From Bordetella parapertussis (lineage in GTDB: Bacteria; Pseudomonadota; Gammaproteobacteria; Burkholderiales; SG8-39), in contig CAMAXP010000026.1 of NCBI GenBank assembly GCA_945862265.1, forward strand, positions 1 to 60,732: DNA of 60,732 nt, written 5' to 3'. Below are positions 36,609 through 44,622 of this stretch, piece by piece; position 1 is the stretch's first letter; each line of letters starts with the position of its first letter. A program made the translations under genes and the position numbers. The notes below the pieces were generated by a model. That model was not told where the DNA came from. It saw nothing but the letters and a program-made list of their open reading frames with translations, and ran no database searches.

Positions 36609-37375
36609 GCGCCCACCACCTCCTCGCGCAACAGCATCCAGATCTCTCGGCCCATGCGCCCGAATTCGGCGTCGCCCTTGAGGTCGTAGACCGCGCGCGG
36701 CCGCGGAAAGGTCACCGGCAGGTCGGCCTTCAGCCGTCCGGGGCGCCCGCTCATGACCAGCACCCGGTCGCCGAGCACCAAGGCTTCGTCGATCGAGTGC
36801 GTGATGAAGATGACCGTCTTCTTCGACTCGCTCCAGATGCGCAGCAACTCCTCCTGCAGCACCACCTTGTTCTGCTCGTCGAGCGCCGCAAATGGTTCGT
36901 CCATCAGCAGGATCTCGGGGTCATTGGCGAACGCGCGCGCTACGCTGACGCGCTGCTTCATGCCGCCCGACAGCTGGTGCGGATAGGCATCGGCGAAAGG
37001 CTCGAGCCCGGTCAGGGCCAGGAAATGCCCCACCGCCTCGTCCGTTTTTGCCTGGCCCACGCCACGGAGGCTGAGGCCGTACGCGACATTCGCGCGCACG
37101 GTCATCCACGGGAAGATCGACGCCTCCTGGAAGATCATCGAAGTCAGCGGCGTGCCGGCCTGGGTGCGCTTGACGGTGACTTCGCCCTCCGAGGGCGACT
37201 CCAGCCCGCCGAGGATGCGCAGCAGCGTGGTCTTGCCGCAGCCCGAAGGGCCCACGATGCAGATGAACTCGCCTTCGCGCACCTGCAGGTCGCACCGGTC
37301 CAGCGCCACGACCGAGAGATTGCCCGCGCGAAACTCCTTGCGCAGGCCGGTGATCGAGATCTTGGTGTCGTGCAC
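36605..37375 (-). CDS. ABC transporter ATP-binding protein, NitT/TauT (SsuB) family
   Basis: 256 residues from the GTG at 37375: Walker A GPSGCGKTT, signature LSGGMKQRVSVARA, Walker B ILLMDEPFAALD and switch FITHSIDEA. An ATG at 37435 is in frame but would overlap the binding-protein gene by about 53 bases, so the GTG 7 bases after that stop is preferred. Supplies energy for the adjacent permease. Confidence 0.9.
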   Translation of the reverse strand: MHDTKISITGLRKEFRAGNLSVVALDRCDLQVREGEFICIVGPSGCGKTTLLRILGGLESPSEGEVTVKRTQAGTPLTSMIFQEASIFPWMTVRANVAYGLSLRGVGQAKTDEAVGHFLALTGLEPFADAYPHQLSGGMKQRVSVARAFANDPEILLMDEPFAALDEQNKVVLQEELLRIWSESKKTVIFITHSIDEALVLGDRVLVMSGRPGRLKADLPVTFPRPRAVYDLKGDAEFGRMGREIWMLLREEVVGA

Positions 37376-37382
37376 CGAGTCG

Positions 37383-38396
37383 CTACTTGTAGGGCCCGAG
37401 CTGCTGGACCGCGTAAGCGGCGTAGGACGCGTCAACGATGGTCGCCACGTCGACCGACTCCTTCATGCGCCCGGCCGACACCCACCACTTGACGTCGTAC
37501 TCCATGCCGGCGGTGTTCAGCGTGCCGTTCGGGTGCAGGCCCGGGAAGGCCATCTTGGCGTAGAGCTCGGGCTTCTTCACCGAAGTGCTTTTCGTGAGGA
37601 TGGCGACAAGTTCGTCGCGCGAGGCCTTGCCGGACAGCGCGTCGTTGTAGAACCGCACGCCTTTGAGGTACGCCACCATGAATTTGCGCGCCACCTCCGG
37701 CCGCTTGATCATGCCCGGCCCGTACATGAGCGCGCCGTACTGCTGGCCCGGATAGATCGTGTCGACCCGCTTCCAGAGTACGCCTATGCCCTGCTCCACC
37801 GCTTGCGTGGCCAGCGGCTCGATCAGCACGCCGACCTCAACCCGGTTGGTGCCAAGGCCCGCCAGGATGTCGCTGAACGTCATGTTGGTCATGCGCAGTT
37901 CGGATTCCTTCACGCCGGCGGGGGCAAGGAGGCGGTTGATGGTGACTTCGCTGCTTGCACCGGCGTTGTAGCCGGTGACGGCCAGCACCCGGCCGCGCAG
38001 GTCGGCGGGCTCCTTTATCTTGTCGGCGAGGTCCTTGCGCACGACGAACGCGAAATATCCGTGGCCCGGCAGCGAACTGCCCTTGTCGGCGACGATCCGC
38101 ATGTTTATGCCCTGGCGCACGGCGTTATACAGGCCCGCGCCCGGCGATCCGCCCGACGCATCCAGGTTCCCGTTCGCGAGCTCGGTGGTCATGGTCGCGA
38201 GGGAATTCACCTGTGTAAGCTCGACATCGAGCCCCTGCTCGGCGAAGTATTTCTTCTCAAGGGCCACGTAGAGCCCTGCATCCGACACCGACTGGTAGGC
38301 GCCGACGCGGACCTTCGCGGCCTGCGCCCACGCGACCTGGGTCGCAGCGCATGCAGCGAGGACCACTGCAAGAATTCCCCGGACGATCCAAAGCAT
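37383..38396 (-). CDS. ABC transporter solute-binding protein, NMT1/THI5-like (NitT/TauT family)
   Basis: 337 residues. Signal peptide MLWIVRGILAVVLAACAATQ, then KVRVGAYQSVSDAGLYVALEK, EQGLDVELTQVNS and GASGGSPGAGL-type loops of the family. AGGGAGC precedes the start. First gene of the minus-strand operon ending at 31180; it delivers the substrate to the permease encoded at 35757-36608. Confidence 0.9.
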   Translation of the reverse strand: MLWIVRGILAVVLAACAATQVAWAQAAKVRVGAYQSVSDAGLYVALEKKYFAEQGLDVELTQVNSLATMTTELANGNLDASGGSPGAGLYNAVRQGINMRIVADKGSSLPGHGYFAFVVRKDLADKIKEPADLRGRVLAVTGYNAGASSEVTINRLLAPAGVKESELRMTNMTFSDILAGLGTNRVEVGVLIEPLATQAVEQGIGVLWKRVDTIYPGQQYGALMYGPGMIKRPEVARKFMVAYLKGVRFYNDALSGKASRDELVAILTKSTSVKKPELYAKMAFPGLHPNGTLNTAGMEYDVKWWVSAGRMKESVDVATIVDASYAAYAVQQLGPYK

Positions 38397-38575
38397 GTGC
38401 TGCTCCCTGTTTACGATGCGGACTGAAGAGCACCTAATTTACCACCGGCCCCTGCCTTCGCCACCACCTCCCGCAAGGCCGATCCGCATAGATAGCAAAA
38501 CAGTCTCCGGTGGCCGGGCGGTGCGCCCGCCCCAAGCGCTAGACTCTCCCGCCTATCACTCGCGGAGATTCAGCG

Positions 38576-39607
38576 ATGGACTTGAAGCCGATCGAAGCGC
38601 CCCAGGCGTGGCTCGCCAGCGACATGCGCGCAAACCGGCGCTGGGTCCACGAACTCTCATCCACCGAACTGGAGGCCATCGACACGGCCTACCGGCACGT
38701 CCGCGATCGCAACCTGAAGATTCCCTTCACCGCCGCGGACTTCCCCCTCGGGGCGTTCGCTCCCCGCATGCGCGAGCTGCAAAAGGAGATCGAGTACGGG
38801 ACCGGCGTCATGCTGATCCGCGGCCTCGACGTCGACCGGTACGGGCTGGAGGGCACGCGGCTGGTCTACTGGGGCCTGGGCGCGCACCTCGGCAACGCGC
38901 TCGCGCAGAACCCGTGGGCCGACCTGCTCGTCGACGTGCGTGACGAAGGGGGGGATCCCTACAAGGATCCGACCGCGCGGGGCTATCACACCGCGCAGTA
39001 CCTGCCGTTCCACAACGACCAGGGCGACGTGGTCGGCCTGCTGTGCTACCGCCGCTCGAAATCGGGCGGCCTCAGCTGCATCTCGAGCTCGGCGGCGATC
39101 CATAACGCAATCCTGCGCACCCGCCCTGACCTGGCGCGCGTCCTGTACGGCGACTTCCACGCCGACGTGCGCGGCGAGGAACCGGCGGGCAGGAACCCCT
39201 GGTACGCGGAGCCACGCTACGCGATGTACGGCGACAAGTTCTACGCCCAGCACGGCCCGACCTACGTCAAGTCGGCACAGCGCTTTCCCGAGGTCCCGCG
39301 GCTCACCGACGCCCAGCTCGAGGCCATGGCCCTGATCGACACGCTGGTGGCCACCGAACCGTTCCGGCTCGACATGGACTTCCTTCCCGGCGACATCCAG
39401 TTCCTGAACAACCACCTCGTGCTGCATTCGAGGACGGGGTTCGAGGACTTCGACGAACCGGAGAACAAGCGCAGGTTGCTGCGTCTGTGGCTCGTCACGC
39501 CGCGCTACGCCGACATCGTGCCGTTCTTCCGGCCACGCTTCGAGGACATGGGCTACTGGATGAAGCACCCCACCGCCCGGCCCGCGCAGCGGGAGCACGC
39601 GGGCTAG
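38576..39607 (+). CDS. TauD/TfdA-family oxygenase
   Basis: 343 residues. The triad HxD is in LPFHNDQGDVVGLL, the distal His in NNHLVLHSRTGFEDF, and the Arg in KRRLLRLWLV. It lies divergent from the importer operon across a 179-base spacer and its stop overlaps the convergent MlaF-like stop by four bases. It is longer than the two TauD proteins at 9543 and 21635 and of a different branch. May initiate attack on the compound imported by the 37383-35757 transporter. Confidence 0.9.
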   Translation: MDLKPIEAPQAWLASDMRANRRWVHELSSTELEAIDTAYRHVRDRNLKIPFTAADFPLGAFAPRMRELQKEIEYGTGVMLIRGLDVDRYGLEGTRLVYWGLGAHLGNALAQNPWADLLVDVRDEGGDPYKDPTARGYHTAQYLPFHNDQGDVVGLLCYRRSKSGGLSCISSSAAIHNAILRTRPDLARVLYGDFHADVRGEEPAGRNPWYAEPRYAMYGDKFYAQHGPTYVKSAQRFPEVPRLTDAQLEAMALIDTLVATEPFRLDMDFLPGDIQFLNNHLVLHSRTGFEDFDEPENKRRLLRLWLVTPRYADIVPFFRPRFEDMGYWMKHPTARPAQREHAG

Positions 39608-40416
39608 GCCTTTGCGAACCTCAGGTCTTCCGCCATGGGCCGCGCCGGCGCATGGAAGCGCACCGGCCCGTCCGGCAGCGCGTGCAGGAACTGCTTGAGG
39701 AAGGGATCTTCGGAGGCGAGCAGTTCCGCAGGCGTGCCCTCCCCGGCCAGCACCCCGTCGGAAATCACGTAGATGTAATCGACCAGCTTGAGGCTTTCGC
39801 TCACGTCGTAGGTCACGACGATCGAAGTGGTGCCGAGCGCGTCGTTCAGCTTGCGGATCAGTTCCGCGATCACGTTGAGCGAGATCGGGTCGAGGCCGGC
39901 GAACGGCTCGTCGTACATGGCCAGCAGCGGGTCGGTGGCAATCGCCCGGGCCAGCGCCACGCGCCGGCTCATGCCCCCGGAGAGGTCGCCCGGCATCAAC
40001 TTGCTTGCGCCGCGCAAGCCCACCGCGTGCAGCTTCATCAGCACCAGCCTGCGGATGAGCTCCTCCGGCAGGTCGGTATGTTCGCGCAGCGGGAAGGCGA
40101 TGTTTTCGAAGACCGACAGGTCACTGAACAGGCCGCTGGTCTGGAACATCATGCCCATCTTGCGGCGCATCGCGTACAGCCCTTCGGTGTCGAGCTCGTG
40201 GACGATCGCGCCGTTGACCTTGACCTCGCCTTTTGCGGGCTTGACCTGGCCACCGATGAGCTTCAGGAGCGTAGACTTGCCGCTGCCGCTGGCACCGAGG
40301 ATCGCGACCAGCTTGCCCCGGGGCACCTTGAGCGACAGGCCCTTGAAGATCTGGTTGTCGCCATAGGCGAAGTGCAGGTCCCTGACTTCGACCAGGGTGT
40401 CGGATGGGGTATTCAC
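39604..40416 (-). CDS. ABC transporter ATP-binding protein, MlaF-like (lipid transport), with Tyr in the switch loop
   Basis: 270 residues from a GTG at 40416: Walker A GASGSGKST, FQTSGLFSDLSVFEN, signature DLSGGMSRRVALARA, Walker B LLAMYDEPFAGLD. These are MlaF-type features (retrograde phospholipid transport, inner-membrane face). The switch-loop histidine is replaced by Y203 (VVTYDVSES). No mlaE/mlaD genes lie next to it. No good Shine-Dalgarno precedes the GTG, and no ATG gives a sensible N-terminus. Confidence 0.87.
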   Translation of the reverse strand: MNTPSDTLVEVRDLHFAYGDNQIFKGLSLKVPRGKLVAILGASGSGKSTLLKLIGGQVKPAKGEVKVNGAIVHELDTEGLYAMRRKMGMMFQTSGLFSDLSVFENIAFPLREHTDLPEELIRRLVLMKLHAVGLRGASKLMPGDLSGGMSRRVALARAIATDPLLAMYDEPFAGLDPISLNVIAELIRKLNDALGTTSIVVTYDVSESLKLVDYIYVISDGVLAGEGTPAELLASEDPFLKQFLHALPDGPVRFHAPARPMAEDLRFAKA

Positions 40417-40477
40417 AGGCTGTAAGTTTAACGCATCACCGCCGACTAACCCCCGTGGATCGCCCGAGGAGATAATG

Positions 40478-41032
40478 ATGAATCGCCGTACCCTGATCAA
40501 AGCCCTGGCCGCCGCGCCTTTCGCCTCGCTCGCCGGCCACCTACACGCACAACCGACCGCCCGTAAAGGAGCCTCCGTGGAAGACCTGCAGAACAACTGG
40601 AAGGCGTTTCTCGCGCCCGGCGCCACCGTGCCGGCCGCGACCGAGAAGCTCGAACTGCCCAAGGCCGAGTGGAAGAAGCGCCTCGACCCGGCACAGTACG
40701 ATGTGCTGCGCGAAGAAGGTACGGAACGCGCCGGCACCAGCCCGCTCAACAACGAAAAGCGCCCCGGCGTGTTCGCATGCGCCGGCTGCGGACTGCCGCT
40801 CTTCACTTCCGCCATGAAATACGAGAGCGGCACCGGCTGGCCGAGCTTTTTCACCACGATCCCGGGCGCCTTCGGCATCAGCCGGGATTTCAAGCTGATC
40901 ATGCCGCGCACGGAGTACCACTGTTCACGCTGCGGCGGGCATCACGGGCACCTCTTCGACGACGGCCCGCAACCGACCGGGAAACGCTACTGCAACAACG
41001 GCGTGGCGCTGAAGTTCATTCCCAAAGTCTGA
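40478..41032 (+). CDS. msrB: Exported peptide-methionine (R)-S-oxide reductase MsrB
   Basis: 184 residues. The N-terminus MNRRTLIKALAAAPFASLA has a twin-arginine motif and a hydrophobic stretch, so export by Tat is likely. C101/C104 and C149/C152 form the zinc site, and C172 in RYCNNGVALKF is the catalytic cysteine; ESGTGWPSF and HHGHLFDDGP complete the signature. Reduces oxidised methionines in periplasmic proteins. AGGAG at 40467-40471 fits the ATG at 40478 better than the one at 40475. Confidence 0.93.
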   Translation: MNRRTLIKALAAAPFASLAGHLHAQPTARKGASVEDLQNNWKAFLAPGATVPAATEKLELPKAEWKKRLDPAQYDVLREEGTERAGTSPLNNEKRPGVFACAGCGLPLFTSAMKYESGTGWPSFFTTIPGAFGISRDFKLIMPRTEYHCSRCGGHHGHLFDDGPQPTGKRYCNNGVALKFIPKV

Positions 41033-41035
41033 GCC

Positions 41036-41623
41036 CTACGGGGCCTTGCGCCCCGCATTCTCCTCGATCACCTCGTAGGCGACGCGGTGGGCGTCGTTGC
41101 CCGCAGGAATCCCGCAGTACATCGTGACCAGCAGCAGCACCTCGCGGATCTGCTCGGGAGTACACCCGTTCGCGAGCGCCCCCTGGACGTGCACGCGCAG
41201 CTCGGCCGGCCGGTTGCTCGCCGCCGTGATGCCGATCATCGCGAGGCTGCGGGCGATCTCCGCCGCATCCGGGACGATGAAGCGGGCGCCCTGCGCGCTC
41301 GAGGCCACGGCCGTGAAACCCGGCCAGCCGATGCCCGCGCCCCACAGGGCGGCCACACGCCCATCGATCACCGTGCGTCCCAAGATGGTCAGGCCGGACC
41401 CTTTGGCGCCAAAGGCAACGGTCTGTCCCTTGAGGTCGGCAATCACGCGCACCGGGCTGTCGGCGCGCACCACGAACATGCCGGGCGAGGAATACATCGC
41501 GGCAATGACCCGCAGGCCGGTCGCCGGGTCGGCAGCATTCAGCGCCTCCGCGAACACCCCGCCGTAGAGAGGGAAACCGCCGCCTGGCGTGGCGGTGCCG
41601 AGGATCGTGCGCTTGCCCTGCAT
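41036..41623 (-). CDS. Mosaic protein: abridged TAXI-type TRAP binding protein joined to a carboxymuconolactone decarboxylase C-terminus
   Basis: 195 residues that read as pieces of two families. Residues 1-30 (ILGTATPGGGFPLYGG) are the N-terminus of a TAXI solute-binding protein. They jump to LRVIAAMYSSPGMFVVRADS and FGAKGSGLTILGR, then to AALWGAGIGWPGFTAV, blocks normally separated by tens of residues. From RSLAMIGITAASNRPAELRVHV to the end it is the C-terminal half of a carboxymuconolactone decarboxylase (GCTPEQIREVLLLVTMYCG). All joins keep frame. GGAGAA precedes the start, so it could be translated; it is probably a decaying gene remnant. Confidence 0.75.
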   Translation of the reverse strand: MQGKRTILGTATPGGGFPLYGGVFAEALNAADPATGLRVIAAMYSSPGMFVVRADSPVRVIADLKGQTVAFGAKGSGLTILGRTVIDGRVAALWGAGIGWPGFTAVASSAQGARFIVPDAAEIARSLAMIGITAASNRPAELRVHVQGALANGCTPEQIREVLLLVTMYCGIPAGNDAHRVAYEVIEENAGRKAP

Positions 41624-41717
41624 CGCGCTTCTCCAAGAGTGGTGCGCGGCGATAATACACGCCTTGCCGCGCGTTCGACTGTACGGATAAACTGCCCCGA
41701 CCCCTCGAGGAGACACA

Positions 41718-41897
41718 ATGAAAAGAATCCTGGCTTTCGCCGTGCTGATGGGCTTTGCCGCCCTCGCGGCCGCGCAATACTTCCAGGAAGCGCTCGGCCA
41801 GCCGTTCATCATCGACAACCGACCCGGCGCGCTCGCCAACGTAGGCACGGGCGAAGTGGCGCGCGCCGCCCGTGAAGCGGGGATGCAGCCGGAGTGA
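41718..41897 (+). CDS. Miniature Bug/TctC remnant (59 residues), coupled to the next gene
   Basis: The ORF has an apparently complete signal peptide (MKRILAFAVLMGFAALAAA), then one Bug block (FIIDNRPGALANVGTGEVAR) and finally the last residues of a Bug protein (REAGMQPE). About 260 residues of a normal Bug protein are missing in two places without frame loss. GAGGAG lies upstream and the stop overlaps the following GTG start by four bases. It may now serve only as a leader that couples translation to 41894-42757. Confidence 0.7.
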   Translation: MKRILAFAVLMGFAALAAAQYFQEALGQPFIIDNRPGALANVGTGEVARAAREAGMQPE

Positions 41898-42757
41898 ATG
41901 ACGCGCCCGTAGGCCTGATCGGCCTGGGACTCATGGGCGCGGCAATCGCGCACCGCCTGAAGGGGGCTGGCCTGCGCGTGCTCGGCTTCGACATCGATCC
42001 CGACAAGGCGGTGCTGGTGCCCGGGATCGAAGTGGCGGCGTCCGCCGATGAAATCTGCCTGAGGTGCAGCCGCATCGTGCTCGCCGTCTACGACACCTCC
42101 CAGGTCGAATCCGTGGTCACGGAACTCGAGACCAACGCGCATCCCATGGTGGTCCTCTGCACGACCACCGTGGAACCGCGGCGCATTGCGTTTGTCGCAG
42201 CGCGCGCCGCAAGGTACGGGATCACCCTGCTCGAGGTGCCGATCTCGGGCACCAGTGCGGAGGTCGAAGCCGGCAAAGGCGTGGGACTTATCGCCGGACC
42301 GGAGGAGTCTCTCGTCCGGGTCACGGACATCCTCGACGCCCTGTGCCCCAAGCGGTTCTTCCTCGGTTCGCCCGGCAACGCGGCCAAGGCCAAGCTCGCG
42401 ATCAACCTCGTGCTGCAGCTCAATCGGGCCGCGCTTGCCGAAGGCCTGGTGTTCGCGGAGCGCCTCGGCCTGTCGCCCGCCGAATTCCTCACCGTGCTGC
42501 GCGAGTCCCCCGCCGCCTCGGCCGTGATGGCCGGCAAGGGCGAAAAGATGGTCCGCAGGGAATACACGCCCCAATCCCACATCGCCCAGACCCTGAAGGA
42601 CGCGCAGATCATGATCGAGACCGCCCACCGGCTGGGGCAGAACCTGCCGATGATGGACGCCAATGCGGCCCTGCTCGCAGCCGCCATCGCGATGCGCGGC
42701 GGCGAAGTCGACAGCGCCGCCGTGATCGAGGCGATTCGCAAGAGCCGGCCCACGTGA
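41894..42757 (+). CDS. NAD(P)-dependent 3-hydroxyisobutyrate dehydrogenase-like oxidoreductase
   Basis: 287 residues from a GTG that overlaps the preceding stop. VGLIGLGLMGAAIAHRLKG is the NAD(P) motif, VPISGTSAEVEAGKG the substrate-binding block, and K near NAAKAKLAINLVLQ the catalytic lysine. Oxidises beta-hydroxy acids such as 3-hydroxyisobutyrate, tartronate or gamma-hydroxybutyrate analogues. Unlike its neighbours on both sides it is full length. Confidence 0.88.
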   Translation: MNDAPVGLIGLGLMGAAIAHRLKGAGLRVLGFDIDPDKAVLVPGIEVAASADEICLRCSRIVLAVYDTSQVESVVTELETNAHPMVVLCTTTVEPRRIAFVAARAARYGITLLEVPISGTSAEVEAGKGVGLIAGPEESLVRVTDILDALCPKRFFLGSPGNAAKAKLAINLVLQLNRAALAEGLVFAERLGLSPAEFLTVLRESPAASAVMAGKGEKMVRREYTPQSHIAQTLKDAQIMIETAHRLGQNLPMMDANAALLAAAIAMRGGEVDSAAVIEAIRKSRPT

Positions 42758-42767
42758 GATTCGCACC

Positions 42768-43268
42768 GTGATCGATGCGGCCATCGTGGGGCTCGGTCGC
42801 TGGGGCCGCAGCTTCGTCGAGTCGGTACAGGGCAAGAGCAGCCGCATCCGGTTTGTCCGCGGCGTGGAAACCAACCCGGACCCGGCGCGCCCATTTGCAC
42901 GGCAGCATGGCTTCGAACTCTCCACGTCACTCGAAGAAGCACTGGCAGACCGGACCGTCCAGGCCGTGGTCCTCGCCACGCCGCATTCACTGCACCGTAG
43001 TCAGGTGATTGCCGCCGCGAAAGCCGGCAAGCAGGTGTTCTGCGAGAAACCCCTCGCCCTGACGGCACAACAGCAACGAAAACTCCAACCGGGTGCAGGG
43101 CGGCTGGAGGCCTTCGCCGACGCCATCGATGGCCGCGCCCCGTTCCCGGTCACCCCGGCGCAGATGCTCGCCACGGTCGCAGCCTTCGAGGCCACGGTCC
43201 GCGCGCTCGAAACGGGCCTTGCAGTCGAAGTGGAAGCGGGTAGCATGCGCTGCACCCATGGCACCTGA
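42768..43268 (+). CDS. Gfo/Idh/MocA-family oxidoreductase with a large internal deletion
   Basis: 166 residues from the GTG at 42768. Residues 1-103 are a normal NAD(P)-binding half (AAIVGLGRWGRSFVES, LATPHSLHRSQVIAAAKAGK, FCEKPLALT). The chain then jumps to the last helix of the family (GRLEAFADAIDGRAPFPVTP, MLATVAAFEATVRALETG). About 190 residues that form the substrate domain are missing, frame intact. It cannot be a working dehydrogenase; the last 11 bases overlap the Rieske gene start at 43258. Confidence 0.8.
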   Translation: MIDAAIVGLGRWGRSFVESVQGKSSRIRFVRGVETNPDPARPFARQHGFELSTSLEEALADRTVQAVVLATPHSLHRSQVIAAAKAGKQVFCEKPLALTAQQQRKLQPGAGRLEAFADAIDGRAPFPVTPAQMLATVAAFEATVRALETGLAVEVEAGSMRCTHGT

Positions 43269-44622
43269 CTCGCAAGCGTTCAACACCCCGGCCGACCTCG
43301 ACCGACTCCTCGACGACCGCACCGGCGAAGGCTGGTTCAGCGTGCATCGCGACGCGTTCCGGGATCCGGCGGTGTTCGAACTCGAGATGAAGCACATCTT
43401 CGAGGCGACCTGGAACTTCGTCGGCCTCGAGTCGCAGGTCCCCAATCCCAACGATTTCCTCACCACGGTGATCGGTCGCTCGCCGGTCGTGGTGATGCGC
43501 GATGCAAAGGGCCGGCTCGGGGCTTTCCTCAACAGCTGTCGCCACAAAGGCGCGGTGATCTTCCACACCAGCGAGGGCAACGGCGCGCACCACTCCTGCC
43601 CCTACCATGGCTGGACTTACGACACCGCAGGGAAGTGCGTGGCCATCACTTCGCAGCGCCAGGCCGGTTACCCGGAGCAGTTCGGCAAAACGGACCACGG
43701 CCTCGCGCGCGTCGCGCGGTTCGAGTCCTACCGCGGGCTCCTCTTCGCCAGCCTCGCGGAAGACGTGCCGTCGCTTGCGGACTACCTCGGCGACGCGCGG
43801 CGCGCGATCGACATCATCGTGGACCAGGGCAAGGACGGCATCGAACTCGTGCCCGGCGCGGTCAGTTTCACCTACAACGCCAACTGGAAATTCCAGCTCG
43901 AGAACAGCTCGGACACCTACCACTTCATCCCGACGCATACGTCCTACATCGGTGTGCTCGAAAAGCGCCGCAGCGCGCGCGCCGCGTCCGCGCCCGCCGG
44001 CTCGATCTACGAGGACATCGGGGCGCAGGCGGCCTCGCGGCGCGGCAGCTTCACCTTCCCGCATGGCCACGTGCTGATGTGGGGCGACAATCCGAACATG
44101 AGCGCCCGGCCGCTGTACCCGATGCTGCCCGAGATCGAAGCGCGCGTCGGCAAGGTCATGGCCAAGTGGATGATGTACGTGCGTAACCTCACGCTGTTTC
44201 CCAACGTGCAGTTCGCAGAAAACGCGTCGATGCAGCTGCGCATCATCCGCCCGCTCGCGGTCGACCGCACCGAGATGCTGACCTATTGCGTAGCCCCCAA
44301 GGGCGAACCGGCCGAGTCGCGCGTGAAGCGCCTGCGCCAGTACGAGGACTTCTTCAACCCCACCGGGTTCGCCACGCCGGACGACACCAGTGCGTATGAA
44401 GCCTGCCAGCGCGGCGACGATGCGCGCACGCTAGACTGGCAGCAGGGTTATGTGCGCGGCATAGGTGCAGTCCAGGCCGGCGGCAATGCCGAGGCGGCCG
44501 AACTGGGCATCACCCCCGACACCTCCATGGTCGGCGGGTACCTGATGGGCGACGAGACCATCTTCCACGGGAACTACCGCGCGTGGCTTCACCTGCTGAA
44601 GCGCGGACTCGAAAAACGATGA
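43258..44622 (+). CDS. Rieske non-heme iron oxygenase, alpha subunit
   Basis: 454 residues. The Rieske [2Fe-2S] ligands are C94, H96 (NSCRHKG), C114 and H117 (CPYHGW). The mononuclear iron site is H222 and H227 with D219 in NSSDTYHFIPTH. Adds O2 to an aromatic ring or removes a group from it. The beta-subunit gene follows with an ATGA overlap. No ferredoxin or reductase gene is in the window, so electrons must come from elsewhere. Confidence 0.92.
   Translation: MAPDSQAFNTPADLDRLLDDRTGEGWFSVHRDAFRDPAVFELEMKHIFEATWNFVGLESQVPNPNDFLTTVIGRSPVVVMRDAKGRLGAFLNSCRHKGAVIFHTSEGNGAHHSCPYHGWTYDTAGKCVAITSQRQAGYPEQFGKTDHGLARVARFESYRGLLFASLAEDVPSLADYLGDARRAIDIIVDQGKDGIELVPGAVSFTYNANWKFQLENSSDTYHFIPTHTSYIGVLEKRRSARAASAPAGSIYEDIGAQAASRRGSFTFPHGHVLMWGDNPNMSARPLYPMLPEIEARVGKVMAKWMMYVRNLTLFPNVQFAENASMQLRIIRPLAVDRTEMLTYCVAPKGEPAESRVKRLRQYEDFFNPTGFATPDDTSAYEACQRGDDARTLDWQQGYVRGIGAVQAGGNAEAAELGITPDTSMVGGYLMGDETIFHGNYRAWLHLLKRGLEKR

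Noticed and set aside
41624..42979. Upstream extension of the mosaic TAXI-CMD frame
   Set aside because: The frame stays open for 450 more codons, but this part is antisense to the dehydrogenase and Gfo/Idh genes. The ATG at 41623 has a ribosome binding site and begins at a family N-terminus.
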